Positions 34,635-46,900 of a DNA stretch of 64,000 nt are shown in pieces (the stretch's first letter is position 1; each line of letters starts with the position of its first letter). The position numbers were made by a program, and so were the translations under genes. This DNA comes from Salminus brasiliensis. Lineage: Eukaryota > Chordata > Actinopteri > Characiformes > Bryconidae. The DNA lies in assembly GCF_030463535.1 (NCBI RefSeq), contig NC_132901.1, positions 2,627,849 through 2,691,848 of the forward strand, in the 5' to 3' direction. A model generated the notes under the pieces. That model was given only the letters and a program-made list of their open reading frames with translations. It was not told the DNA's origin and ran no database searches.

Positions 34635-36715
34635 CAAAAAAGGTCACGGTTCTGTGCAGGAGACTGGGAGACTGCCGACCAGTATACTGCTAAAAAGGAG
34701 ACAGCGTAGCAAGAGACTGCTAACTGGGAGACTGCCGACCAGTATACTGCCAATCAGGAGACAGTGTAGCAAGAGACATGCTAACTGGGAGACTGCCGAC
34801 CAGTATACTGCCAATCTGGAGACAGCGTAGCAAGAGACATGCTAACTGGGAGACTGCCGACCGGTATACTGCCAATCTGGAGACAGCGTAGCAAGAGACT
34901 GCTAACTGGGAGACTGCCGACCAGTATACTGCCAATCAGGAGACAGCGTAGCAAGAGACTGCTAACTGGGAGACTGCCGACCGGTATACTGCCAATCTGG
35001 AGACAGTGTAGCAAGAGACATGCTAACTGGGAGACTGCCGACCAGTATACTGCCAATCTGGAGACAGTGTAGCAAGAGACTGCTAACTGGGAGACTGCCG
35101 ACCGGTATACTGCCAATCTGGAGACAGTGTAGCGAGAGACATGCTAACTGGGAGACTGCCGACCAGTATACTGCCAATCTGGAGACAGTGTAGCAAGAGA
35201 CTGCTAACTGGGAGACTGCCGACCAGTATACTGCCAATCAGGAGACAGCGTAGCAAGAGACTGCTAACTGGGAGACTGCCAACCAGTATACTGCCATGGC
35301 AAGAAACATGCTAACTGGGCAACTGCTAACTGGGAGGCCGCTGACCAGTATACTGCCAATCTGGAGACAACGTAGCAAGAGACTGCTAACTGGGAGACTG
35401 CCGACCAGTATACTGCCAATCTGGAGACAACGTAGCAAGAGACTGCTAACTGGGAGACTGCCGACCAGTATACTGCCAATCAGGAGACAGCGTAGCAAGA
35501 GACTGCTAACTGGGAGACTGCCGACCAGTATACTGCTAAAAAGGAGACAGTGTAGCAAGAGACTGCTAACTGGGAGACTGCCGACCAGTATACTGCTAAA
35601 AAGGAGACAGTGTAGCAAGAGACTGCTAACTGGGAGACTGCCGACCAGTAAACTGCTAAAAAGGATACAGCGTAGCAAGAGACATGCTAACTGGGAGACT
35701 GCCGACCAGTATACTGCCAATCTGGAGACAGCGTAGCAAGAGACATGCTAACTGGGAGACTGCCGACCAGTATACTGCCAATCTGGAGACAGCGTAGCAA
35801 GAGACTGCTAACTGGGAGACTGCCGACCAGTATACTGCCAATCAGGAGACAGCGTAGCAAGAGACTGCTAACTGGGAGACTGCCGACCGGTATACTGCCA
35901 ATCTGGAGACAGTGTAGCAAGAGACATGCTAACTGGGAGACTGCCGACCAGTATACTGCCAATCTGGAGACAGTGTAGCAAGAGACTGCTAACTGGGAGA
36001 CTGCCGACCAGTATACTGCCAATCAGGAGACAGCGTAGCAAGAGACTGCTAACTGGGAGACTGCCAACCAGTATACTGCCATGGCAAGAAACATGCTAAC
36101 TGGGCAACTGCTAACTGGGAGGCCGCTGACCAGTATACTGCCAATCTGGAGACAACGTAGCAAGAGACTGCTAACTGGGAGACTGCCGACCAGTATACTG
36201 CCAATCTGGAGACAACGTAGCAAGAGACTGCTAACTGGGAGACTGCCGACCAGTATACTGCCAATCAGGAGACAGCGTAGCAAGAGACTGCTAACTGGGA
36301 GACTGCCGACCGGTATACTGCCAATCTGGAGACAGTGTAGCGAGAGACATGCTAACTGGGAGACTGCCGACCAGTATACTGCCAATCTGGAGACAGTGTA
36401 GCGAGAGACATGCTAACTGGGAGACTGCCGACCAGTATACTGCCAATCTGGAGACAGTGTAGCGAGAGACATGCTAACTGGGAGACTGCCGACCAGTATA
36501 CTGCTAATCAGGAGACAGTGCAACAAGAGACTGCTAACTGGGAGACTGACGACCAGTATACTGCTAAAAAGGATACAGCGTAGCAAGAGACATGCTAACT
36601 GGGAGACTGCCAACCAGTATACTGCTATGGCAAGAAACATGCTAACTGGGCAACTGCTAACTGGGAGACTGCCGACCAGTATACTGCATAGCAAGAGACA
36701 TGCTAACTGGGAGCC
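34635..36715. repeat. 60-bp minisatellite (about 34 copies) with a higher-order duplication
   Basis: Units of about 60-61 bp contain GACTGCCGACCAGTATACTG and GTAGCAAGAGACTGCTAACT. A distinctive variant (GCCATGGCAAGAAACATGCT, then GGGAGGCCGCTGACC) occurs at 35293 and again at 36078. Long flanking stretches around the two are nearly identical, so a block of about 0.8-0.9 kb was duplicated, with a two-unit length difference inside. A third, partial form is at 36627. Open frames on both strands are artefacts of the period. Confidence 0.95.
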
Positions 36716-37058
36716 TCTCAACTGTGCTCACTAGTGTTATTAGCATGATTAGCGCTGTAATGGTAATTAGCATTAATGTTGTGCGGTTCAGGCTACCTTC
36801 AGCTAGGAGCTAGCATGACTTGTGAAGGACGAACTGAGGCTACAGACATCAAAACAGCGTACATGCCTAGTCATAACCACACACACATACCCATACACAC
36901 ATACCCATACACACACACACACACACACACACTTTATTTCTATGCTAATGCGGCTAATAGAGACTCAGTAATGGCCCTGTGGCATAAACTGGGCTCTCGC
37001 TGTGTGCGCTATCGTACAGCCTACACTCGCGCAGCACGGCGGGGTGATAAATGGCCTG

Positions 37059-37100
<42 letters not shown>

Positions 37101-37219
37101 ACGCTGCACTGGCCTGCTAATGGGGCTCTGGGTTACAAGGGAGTGGGCAGTGTGTGACGGGGGGAAATAGCCACCACTTCCAGAGAACAATGAATAGCAC
37201 TTGGGAGAGCGGGAAGGGC

Positions 37220-37260
<41 letters not shown>

Positions 37261-37383
37261 ATGCAGGAGATAAGATGTACGATGCAAATGAGTGTAACTG
37301 AGTGTGTGAGAGTGTGTGTGAGAGTGTGTGTGAGAGTGTGTATAACTACAGTGGAAGGTGGCAGCTGCAGGGGTCCTAAAGCC
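36716..37383. other. non-coding with CA and TG tracts
   Basis: Contains (CA)n at 36878-36932 and 37222-37257, (TG)n at 37062-37099 and GAGAGTGTGTGT repeats to 37340. No gene was recognised. Confidence 0.6.
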
Positions 37384-37555
37384 TAGGCCAGGCCAGACGT
37401 GAGCTAGAGGGGGTGTGAAGCCCCCCAGCAGCATTGAGCTGTGGAGCAGTGGAAGAGCTGTGCTCTCTGGAGTGATGGATGGTGGTGGAGCTCCATCCTG
37501 TACTTCTGGGATGAGTTGGGTAAGGAGTTGGGGATGCTGAGGTGGGATGGTGGTG

Positions 37556-37589
<34 letters not shown>

Positions 37590-37785
37590 GACATCCTGAC
37601 CTCCCTAACGCAGCTCATGTCCCTGATCAGTGCAATCAAATCCTCACAGCAATGCTCTGCTCCATAATCTAGTAGAAAGCCTAGCCTTCTTCCCTGGACA
37701 GTAGAGACAGGATCAGCTCTTTTTATCACCCTTGATTTCAGAGGTAACGATGACCTAGCAGGTGTCCCAATACTTTTGTCCAAAG
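37384..37785 (+). mobile_element. M1 non-autonomous DNA transposon, lacking the left end
   Basis: Runs from GGCCAGGCCAGACGTGAGCT through GCATTGAGCTGTGGAGCAGT to GGTGTCCCAATACTTTTGTC. An internal (ATC)n expansion lies at 37558-37588. Other M1 copies carry a short version of it. Confidence 0.85.
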
Positions 37786-38700
37786 CCTGAGTAACTCAAC
37801 TCAAGCGTCCCGCGGGTGACGTCAAACACTTCAGAAAGATCACAGGAAATGCTGAGAGCAACAACACCCATCAGCCAACCCCGCACACCTACACACACAC
37901 ACACCTACACACACACACACACACACAGACGGAGAGTGAAAGCCACCGCAAGCTGTTTGAAAGTGACTCATCAAACTCCAGGTGCCATTCCTCTCTCACT
38001 TCCTGCTGCAGGTTGCTAGGTGACAGCACACAAGACCTTGAAAGGTGTGTGTGTGTGTGTGTAGGTGTGTGTGTGTGTGTGTGTATGTGTGTGTATTAGA
38101 AACTTCTGTGGTTTAGGCCTAACCACAGTATCTAACGGACAGAACTGTAGAACCTGTTGGCTACACTAGCTGGACAAAAGTATTGGGACACCTGCTCATT
38201 CGGGGAGGAGGGGGTGACGACACAAAAACGTAATAAAAATTATATAATAAAATAATAAAAGGTTGTTTTGGAGTTTTAGTTTCCAGAAATATTGTAAATA
38301 TAAAAAAAAATAAATAAAAAATGTGTGAGTGGGCGGGGCTAAACTGCTGTAGGCTAATATGCGAATGTATCGGTTTTTGTGACGTCACTACCCTGTGGCT
38401 TTTATTAGGGCAATAAACCCAATTTCACGGCCTTAAGGGAAGCTGTGGTCAGATCTGAGGCGATACCCGGGTCCAGTCCTGCTTTCTGGGCTTTTATGGA
38501 GGTCCTATAGCGCCATCTGCTGGCTGCTGTGTTGTGATACGTTGGGCTGCACAGTTGAACTGGCGTCAAACCCCATTCAGAGAGGAAGATAATGAGATGC
38601 AAGGTCTCAACCAATAGGAAAACAGACCGGTGATGTTTATGCTAATGCTGCCTAGCTCCAGGCTGCCAAAAGAATAGGACTATCCGGAGCTGCTGGGGGG
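37786..38700. other. non-coding upstream of tlr3, with two palindromic CRE sites
   Basis: Contains TGACGTCA at 37817-37824 and 38380-38387, CA/TG tracts at 37888-37927 and 38043-38094, an AT-rich stretch at 38220-38320 and a G-run at 38694-38713. No coding exon was recognised. Confidence 0.5.
38164..38201 (-). mobile_element. solo right end of M1, reversed
   Basis: CTGGACAAAAGTATTGGGAC followed by ACCTGCTCATTCG. The rest of the element is absent. Confidence 0.6.
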
Positions 38701-38714
38701 GGGGGGGGGGGGGT

Positions 38715-38830
38715 AGTGTAAAGCCCCCCAGCACTGAGCAGTGGAGCAGTGGTGGTGCTCCATGCAATAGCCTTGATTTCAGAAGAAATGAATGAGCTGG
38801 TGTCCCAATACTTTTGTCAAATGTAGTGTA
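38715..38830 (+). mobile_element. M1 non-autonomous DNA transposon, short remnant
   Basis: AAAGCCCCCCAGCACTGAGC is joined to the terminal AGAAATGAATGAGCTGGTGT and CCCAATACTTTTGTC. The middle is deleted. Confidence 0.75.
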
Positions 38831-38889
38831 TTTCCTGCTCCAGGAGGAACAGAGAAATGCCAAAAAGGAAAAGGAACTCGAAACCGGTT

Positions 38890-39400
38890 TGAGATTTTCC
38901 TGCGCGCGCGCACGCACACACACACACACACGCACACGCACACACACACACACACGCACGCACGCGCGCACAAAACCAAGGATGAGGATGCCTGTAAGCA
39001 CCCCGCGCGCTGCTGCAGCCCTGCACACCTAAGGCGACTCCTGCGCTCGCGGAGGTTTTCCAGGCCCCTCCTTCTTTTCCCTTCCTAAAAAAAAAAGCGG
39101 GATCTTGGACGGAGCCCAGAGCGCGCGGCGGATTCAGCGCGACTCCGTTGAGGGTGACGTCACGCGAGCACCGCGCGACCGCAGGAGAGGCAGGAGTCGC
39201 GATTTCCCGACGATTATTCGAGGCTTTTTGCTCGAAATAAACTACGAGTTCTGTCACGGTTTGTCGATGTTGGTCGCGAGGGCTCGAGCGAGCGCCTTAA
39301 AAACGGAAAACGTAACCTTTTATTTGACGTGTTTACGTCTGCAGCGCGCGCCTCGACCTCGCCTCAACCGCCGCTTCTGCGCGTGATCATAAAAACTCAT
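38890..39400. promoter_or_regulatory. CpG-rich region upstream of tlr3, candidate promoter
   Basis: CG dinucleotides are dense from the (CG)(CA) tract at 38902-38968 through GCGCGCGGCGGATTCAGCGC to CTTCTGCGCG at 39384. A canonical palindromic CRE (TGACGTCA) lies at 39155-39162. The region is 1.6 kb before the tlr3 start codon. It could drive tlr3, a divergent leftward gene, or both. I could not identify a splice donor linking it to the tlr3 coding exon. Confidence 0.45.
39155..39162. promoter_or_regulatory. palindromic CRE (CREB/ATF site)
   Basis: TGACGTCA in the context GGGTGACGTCACGCG, inside the CpG-rich region. Identical 8-mers occur at 37817 and 38380. Function is inferred from the known CREB/ATF consensus. 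Confidence 0.45.
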
Positions 39401-39538
39401 AAAAACAAGAGAAATATGAAGTGAAATATTACTTCAGTTTAGGAGGATTATTAGTGGGTTAATGTGCAGATGCTTCAGTGTGTTTGTTCTTTTTACTGGT
39501 TTGATTGGCGGGTTTCCTGAAGGGTTCTTGACTTTAAC

Positions 39539-40850
39539 CAGTTTGTTTGTTTGTTTGTTTGTTTGTTGTTATTTACTCTTCTGGACAGTGTTGTAATCTC
39601 AATACAGGGTTTAAAACCTGAACAACAAATGAGGACAAAATAGATAGGATATTAGCTAGTTGCTAAAGGCTTCCTGAGGGATTCTTGACTTTAATTTGTT
39701 TGTTTGTTTGTTTGTTTGTTGTTATTTACCCTTCTGAACAGTGACATACTCTCAATTTAGGGCTTTAAACCTTATCAGCAAAGAAGGAGGAAAAGCTAGG
39801 ATATTTGCTTATTTGCTAAATGTTTTCTAAAGGTTTCTTGACTTTAACCAGTTTGTTTGTTTGTTTGTTTGTTTTTATTTGCCCTACTGGACAGTGATAT
39901 AATCTTAATACAGGGTTTGAAGAGTTTTTGACTTAAGGTAATTTGTTTGTTTGTTTGTTTGTTTGATTGGTTAGGACGCTTTAACAGTATAATACGGTTA
40001 AAATAGATTCGATCTTTAACTTTTGATTTTATATGAATAGAAAAGTTTGCTAGACAGATTATTCTTTGAAAGGGTTTGTTTGTTTGTTTGTTTGCTTATT
40101 TGTTTTTGTTTATTTTACTCTACTGGACAGTGTTATAATCTCCAATACAGCGATTGAAACCTGAACAACAAACAAGGGCAAAAGAGCTAGGATATTTGCT
40201 AATTGCTACAGGTTTTTTTGACCTCATTTGTTTGTTTGTTTGTTTGATTGATTGATTGATTGATTGATTAATTGGGACATCAAACAGTTTTTCAAACAGA
40301 ATAATGCTGTAACATTTTCTATGACTAGAAAAGTTTGCTAGTGAGATTATTCATTTGACACCTTTGTTTGTTTGTTTGTTTGTTTGTTTAAGATGACTAA
40401 ATAATGTAATGGTCACAGAAAAGAACAACAAATGAAAGCAGAGCAGTTATTAATGGGCAAGAGTATTGATTGCTAGATTGATATATTTTTGAAGGGCTTT
40501 GTTTGTTTGTTTGTTTGTTTGTTTAGTAAGGTGCTTTGTTGATCAATATAATGTAAACATATTATGATATTGAGACCTTAACTGAAAGCTAAATAGACGT
40601 TTATTAGAAATTAGTGTTTATTGCTAGATAAAGGATTTAAAGGACTGTGTTTGTTTGTTTGTTTGTTTGGTTATTTAGTAAGGTGCTTTTTAGAACAGTA
40701 TAATATTTAAAAATATAAAAATATTGAAGCATTAATTAATAAAAGCAATAGATTATTAATTGCTGGTACTGTTTTGGGGACCTTTTTGAACTCTTACAGT
40801 TGCTTGTTTGTTTGTTTACTTTTTTGTTTGTTTGTTTTTGAGTAAGGTGC
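39539..40850. repeat. degenerate tandem repeat of about 150 bp, each unit holding (TTTG)n
   Basis: (GTTT)n blocks lie near 39541, 39697, 39850, 39942, 40074, 40226, 40362, 40498, 40648 and 40805. The intervals are mostly 130-157 bp, with one of about 92. Shared flanks include GGTTTCTTGACTTTAACCAG, GGACAGTG(T/A)TATAATCT and GAAAAGTTTGCTAG. The last block ends about 130 bp before the tlr3 start codon, so the proximal upstream region of tlr3 is made of this repeat. Confidence 0.85.
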
Positions 40851-40983
40851 TTTCTGAACAGTATCCTATGTGCATACAAATGAGGACCTAACGTTTACAA
40901 CACGATAGACCAGGAAGTGTCTTATTGGAGGGACTCTCTCAAGAACCTTGACCCTGACCTTGACCTGTCGCTGACGTAGCACC

Positions 40984-43900
40984 ATGGCCCTGCGACGCTC
41001 CGCCTTCTCACTTCTCCTCTTTCTAGGAACCATCTGTCCACATCCAGACAACACGTCCCCCCACAAAACCACCTGCACAGTAGAGCGGGGCAGGGCGGAC
41101 TGCAGCCACCTGAAGCTGAACGATGTACCCTCGGACCTGCCTCCCGACATCACCATCCTGGACATGTCCCATAATCGGCTGAACGCTCTGGATCCCGTGG
41201 CTCTGGGGCGCTACCCGGGTCTGGAGCACCTGGACGCCAGCTATAACTCCATCCAGTTGCTGGGACAGGAGCTGTGTGATGTTCTGCCACGCCTGCAACG
41301 CCTCAGTGTCCAGCGCAACCAGGTCCGGAAACTGAGCATGAGCGAGCTGACGAACTGCTCGAGCCTGACCCACCTTGACCTTTCGGACAACAGGCTCAGA
41401 CTCATCGATGAGCCTTTCTCTAGCGTGAAGGTAGGTCCCAAGGTAGAAAAGCACTGGTTTAGATGGTCAGCCAGGACCAAGGTTGGAAACCTCTGGTTTA
41501 GATGGTCAGCCAGGTCCTAGGTTGGAAACCTCTGGTTTAGATGGTCAGCCAGGTCCTAGGTTGGAAACCTCTGGTTTAGATGGTCAGCCAGCACCAAGGT
41601 TGGAAACCTCTGGTTTAGATGGTCAGCCAAAATCAAGGTTGGAAACCTCTGGTTTAAATGGTGAGTCAGGACCAAGGTTGGAAACCTCTGGTTTAGATGG
41701 TCAGCCAGGACCAAGGTAGGAAAGCACCGGTTTAGATGGTCAGCCAGGACCAAGGCTGGAAACCTCAGGTTTAGATGGTCAGCCAGGACCAAGGTAGGAA
41801 AGCACCGGTTTAGATGGTCAGCCAGGACCAAGGCTGGAAACCTCAGGTTTAGATGGTCAGCCAGGACCAAGGTAGGAAAGCACCGGTTTAGATGGTCAGC
41901 CAGGACCAAGGCTGGAAACCTCAGGTTTAGATGGTCAGCCAGGACCAAGGTAGGAAAGCACTGGATTAGATGGTCAGCCAGGACCAAGGTTGGATAGCAC
42001 CGGTATAGATGGTCAGCCAGGACCAAGGTAGGAAAGCACTGGATTAGATGGTCAGCCAGGACCAAGGTTGGATAGCACCGGTTTAGATGGTCAGCCAGGA
42101 CCAAGGTAGGAAAGCACCGGTTTAGATGGTCAGCCAGGACCAAGGCTGGAAACCTCAGGTTTAGATGGTCAGCCAGGACCAAGGTAGGAAAGCACTGGAT
42201 TAGATGGTCAGCCAGGACCAAGGTTGGATAGCACCGGTTAAGATGGTCAGCCAGGACCAAGGTTGGAATTTGTTGCCCAAGTTTACATCTTATTTAAACA
42301 GTCAGGGCTGGAAAACTAATGACTTCAGTCTGAATGGGCAGAGCTTAACTACCTTGGATACACAGATGTATGTATTTAATATGTTTATATTGCTTTGTCG
42401 TAAAGTCGTAATAAGTCTTTGATCCCATTATATAATATACATACCCCCCCCCCCCCCCACACACACACACACACCTGGTATAACGACTGAAACCATCACA
42501 CTTCTCTATTTGTAGCTCCTACAGACACTTTTGACCTACATTACTGGATCACGAGTCACAGGGTGGTGCCGAGTTGATCGCATTAATAAAGACCGGTTAG
42601 GCCGAGTCAGGCCGATGATTCAGATCTATGCAGATCAGTAAGACAGCAGACGGTCGTTTGTTTAGGAATCAGTCAAAACTGGTAAAACCTGTAGCTTGTT
42701 TTCCTCTCTGTACTAGGTCTAGCGCCTCCGCTGGCTGGTTGCGGTATCATGCCCATTTCCCCATCATCTCATTTTCCTCCTCTAAACCTCCTAGTTCCAT
42801 CTCCAGCGTCTCCTAATTCCCCTTGCTAATATTGGCCCAGTTTTTTAAACCCCTGACTCTGCTATAGTGTAAGAAGGCGGGACTGCTCTTGGGGACGAAG
42901 TGATTGACAAGCTTAGTTGTCTTCAGGACCTGCAGGGCGCTCTTTCTGCCCATTCCACTGCACTGAACTTTTACTGTTGTAAATCACTGTCTGTTTTACT
43001 GGAATCTAGGGGGGGAATCCGCTTTGCTTCTGCACTGGAAGCTCAATGAAGGTGGTCTGAGATACGTTTGCTTGGTTTGGGAGAAGGGCATGGGTCTACC
43101 GAGTGAGTAGGTGAAGGAGTCTGGCTCCTCCTCTGGTCTCTGGCATCCATGTTTTCTACAGTCGTTGGTTCAGACAGTCATAGGCAGATTACTAGCATAA
43201 CCAGACTATTCCTCGCACTGTCCAAATGTTTGTGGACACCTCTTGTGATGAATGCATTCAGCTACTTTTAAGTTGCACCCCTGTGCAAATGCACAAACGC
43301 ACAGCTTGTCTAGTTCATGTAGAAAAGTACTGCCAATAGAGTAGGACTCTCTGGAGCAATTACACATGTACCTATTGGCACCATACTGCCTAATGCCAGG
43401 TCAGGCGTAGAGGCCTAGAGGGGCTTAAAGCCCCCCAGCATTGAGCAGTGGAGCAGTGGAAAAACGTTCCATGTTCTATGAATTGATGGTGGTGCCCAAC
43501 CAATACTTCTGGGACGATTTGGAGAGTCGGGGATGATGAGGTGGGGTGGTGATCAGCCAACATCCTGACCTCAGTAATGCTCTTGTGGATGAGTGCAATC
43601 AAATCCTCACAGCAATCCTTACAGCTCCTCCAAAATCTAGTAGAAATCTTCTTCCCGGGAAAGTAGAGACAGTTACTCCAACCCAAGAAGCAAGAAACAA
43701 TGAATGAGCAGGTGTCCCAATACTTTTGTCCATATAGCGTATGTGGCTTCTGTGAGCTGTCGCCGGTGTTGTAAATTGGTTTATTGGTTATTGGCTAATT
43801 GTTTTTTTTTTTTGTAAGCCCTCTGCATAAGCAAAATCAGCATATTTTACTCGTAGGTAAGACAACAGGGTGGTAAACAGGGTGGTAAACCACACATTTA

Positions 43901-46900
43901 AAGCGTAGCCATTCATTTATTATTATTTTGTTTGATTCTGTTCTTGACCAGAGTTTGACGTGGTTGGACGTGTCCCGTAACAAGCTGACCTCCGCTCGCC
44001 TGGGCTCCCACCCTCAGCTGCTCGGCCTGGTGACCCTCATCCTCTCCGGGAACGAGTTCACAACTCTAAAGGCGGACGACTTCACTTTCCTCAACAGCTC
44101 CTCGTCGTTCCGCGTGCTGGGGCTTTCCTCCCTGTCTCTAAAGAAGGTAAGAGCACAGCTGCGCCCTTCACCGAAACAGTATCTGTGAGGGCATGAGGAA
44201 CAGGGTTGTGGCAGCTGTTGCAGCTGTGTGTGTGTGTGTCTAGAAGAGGTATGAAAGGGCTTATCTCTAGAAATTATTATTTTAATAGCATGTAAACACT
44301 CTAAGGAATCCTCAGCCATGCCGCCTTGCCATCAGCGGCCGGAGTCTGAGAGAGCACAGTTGGCCGTGCTTTCTCCAGGTGGGTAGATGGCGCTCTCTCT
44401 CCCCTCATAAGCGATGTTGGCCAGCACAGGCATCTGCTAGCTGGTGCGGTGGAGCTACGAACGGGTGAGTTAATACCAAATTAAGGGACAAAAAGGACAA
44501 AAAAAAGATCATAAATAAATAATAATATAATAAAAAAAAAGTTGGTACATAATACTGCACAAATGTTGAAAGCGGATCTCTGGGAAGTATTCTATGTAAT
44601 AAAATTTAGAATACAGGTCCCTGAAGCAGAGTAACATCCTAGTATACCAAGTTTAAAGTAAGTTCCCAGGCTGACGTATCTGAATATTTATTGTAAATAA
44701 TTTGATGTTCAAATAATATTATTGATTTGAATTCATGCACAAATACTCAATAACTAAAATAAGTTTTCTCATATATATTTATTTTTTTAATTCATGTACT
44801 AAAGTGATCTTAAATAAATAAAAAAAAAAAAAAAAAAAAAATTAAATAACAATTTTTAAAATAAAATTCCAATTGTCTTGCAATGTCCTGATTTTTTTTT
44901 ACCCCCAATAAATTATTTATTAAATTTATTGTTTGTTTTTTTTGTTTCCAATTAAATAATTTAATGTTATTTTGTGGGCTAAAAAAAAATATTAAAATAT
45001 TTTTTTTAAGTAATTTTTTCCCCAATAAAAAATAATTTAACCTTTGTTTGTGGGTTAAAAAATATATTCAAATTTAGTTAAAATTTAGTTATGATTTTAA
45101 ATAGAAGGTCAATTCAGAACGTTTTGCATTGTCCTAACAAACTGTATATAGGCTGGTCAGACCCCTAATACTAACACCTATCCTGTTAGTACCTGAGCTA
45201 GTAAATGTTGGTAATGCATAACACTAATAATTAGGTTAATAAACTGCTGTATTCATTTATACATTGCTGGATTACACATGGTGTTCGTTACACTGTGTAA
45301 ACTTCAGAAAGGGGCAGAGAGAGAAAGTGCTAGTCACACATAGTTAATGATTCATTTTATTTGACCCTTTACTCGTAAAGGTGTGTGTGTGTGTGTGTGT
45401 GTTTGAACATACTATTATTGTTTAATGATATTTAACTAAAAGGTATTTATATTATAAAACCAATAATCCATTGCAATAAAGCTCTAAACCTGTAACCAAT
45501 GACAATGACCTCAAAAGTTTGGCCTCTATTCTTAGTAAACCCTTTGTGCTTTGTGCACAATTGTACCTAGAACCTGATGCTGAACGGGTAGGCCTCATTT
45601 CACAGTCATATTAAGAATGAGTCTGGTGTTTATGCCTCATATTATAGACTTTCATATTCTAATATACTACACTTTATAATGTCTCTCCTACTGCGGAGTC
45701 ATTCCAGCTCATGTAAATAGCACGATTTGCAACTGGTGATTTCTCAATATCACCAGATGGGGAATAAGGACACCACGCTGAGGAGGAACTGGCTACTCTC
45801 AGTTATCAGAACACCACAGACTTTGATCTAAACCACAAGCTTTATGGATGCAGTCTAAACAGGTTGATCACAGCCTTAGATTCTGTCCAGAAACAGAGCT
45901 GAAGCTCAGGTGACCCGGTTAAAGAGAATGTTAAATATACAGTACAGTTAAATTCAGCACTAAGCTACAGCCGCCACGGTTTGGGAGATTTCTCTGAGGT
46001 TAACTGGGCTCTTAGGGGTCCACAAGGTCAAGTACATGGAGCATGGGAGGATGCAGTGCTATCGTGCTATCATCCATATTATTGCATGATTGCCTAGGCA
46101 CTGAATCTGTGTGTAATCTACACAAAGTCTGAATGAGCTCAACAGTATGTCAGAACCTATAAAGTATGCCTAATGCCAGGCAGGCCAGCGGTGGGCTACA
46201 GGTACAGGTACAAAGCCCCTCCAGGACTGAGCAGTGGAGCTATGTTCTCTGGAATGATGGGTGGTGCTCCATCCAATACTTTTGGAATTGGGGATGATGA
46301 GGTGGGGTGGTAATCATCATCATCATCATCATCCAACATTCAGACCTCACTAACGCTCTTGTGTTGCTGAATGCAATCAAATCCTCACAGCAATGCTCCT
46401 CCGAAAGATAGTAGGAAGCCTTCTTCCCTGGACAGTAGAGATGGTTACTCCATCAAAAGCAGGATAAACACTTCTAATCCCCTTGATTTCAGAAGAAACA
46501 GTAAATAAGCAGGTGTCCCAATACTTTTGTCCAAAGCTATATAGACATGTTGGTAGCATCGCTTCTTTTTCCCCACTACAGTTTCACTGTGACAGTCTCA
46601 CAGCCGGCCGTAGCCCTCAACTCATCTCTCTCCTCATTAAAATTTTACTCTTCCAGGTGGAAAGTGGCAGCTTCACGCCCATTCCTGGACTCCGAGATCT
46701 GGTGTTGGACGGTTGCAACCTCAACACCCTCCTCACCAACATCTGTGACGAACTGTCGGCCACTGCTGTAAGAAACCTCTCCCTCCGCAACACTCAGCAA
46801 ACCACGCTCAAGAACGGCACCTTCAAAGGCCTGCTCAACACTAACCTCACCATGCTGGACCTCTCCAGCAACAAAATCTCTAAAATCGCTGAGGGCACCT

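Noticed and set aside
29966..36721. Periodic open frames in the 21-bp and 60-bp arrays and elsewhere (33- and 39-bp arrays)
   Set aside because: Same period artefact. Peptides are translations of the DNA unit and are open on both strands.
39105..39386. Coding exon in the CpG-rich region upstream of tlr3
   Set aside because: The short arginine-rich frame is typical of GC-rich DNA and no splice donor links it to tlr3.
46483..46656. N-terminal extension of tlr3 exon 3 (58 extra codons before the acceptor)
   Set aside because: This frame runs through an M1 transposon end and intron sequence. The acceptor TTTTACTCTTCCAG at 46656 and the phase match to exon 2 show that coding starts at 46657.
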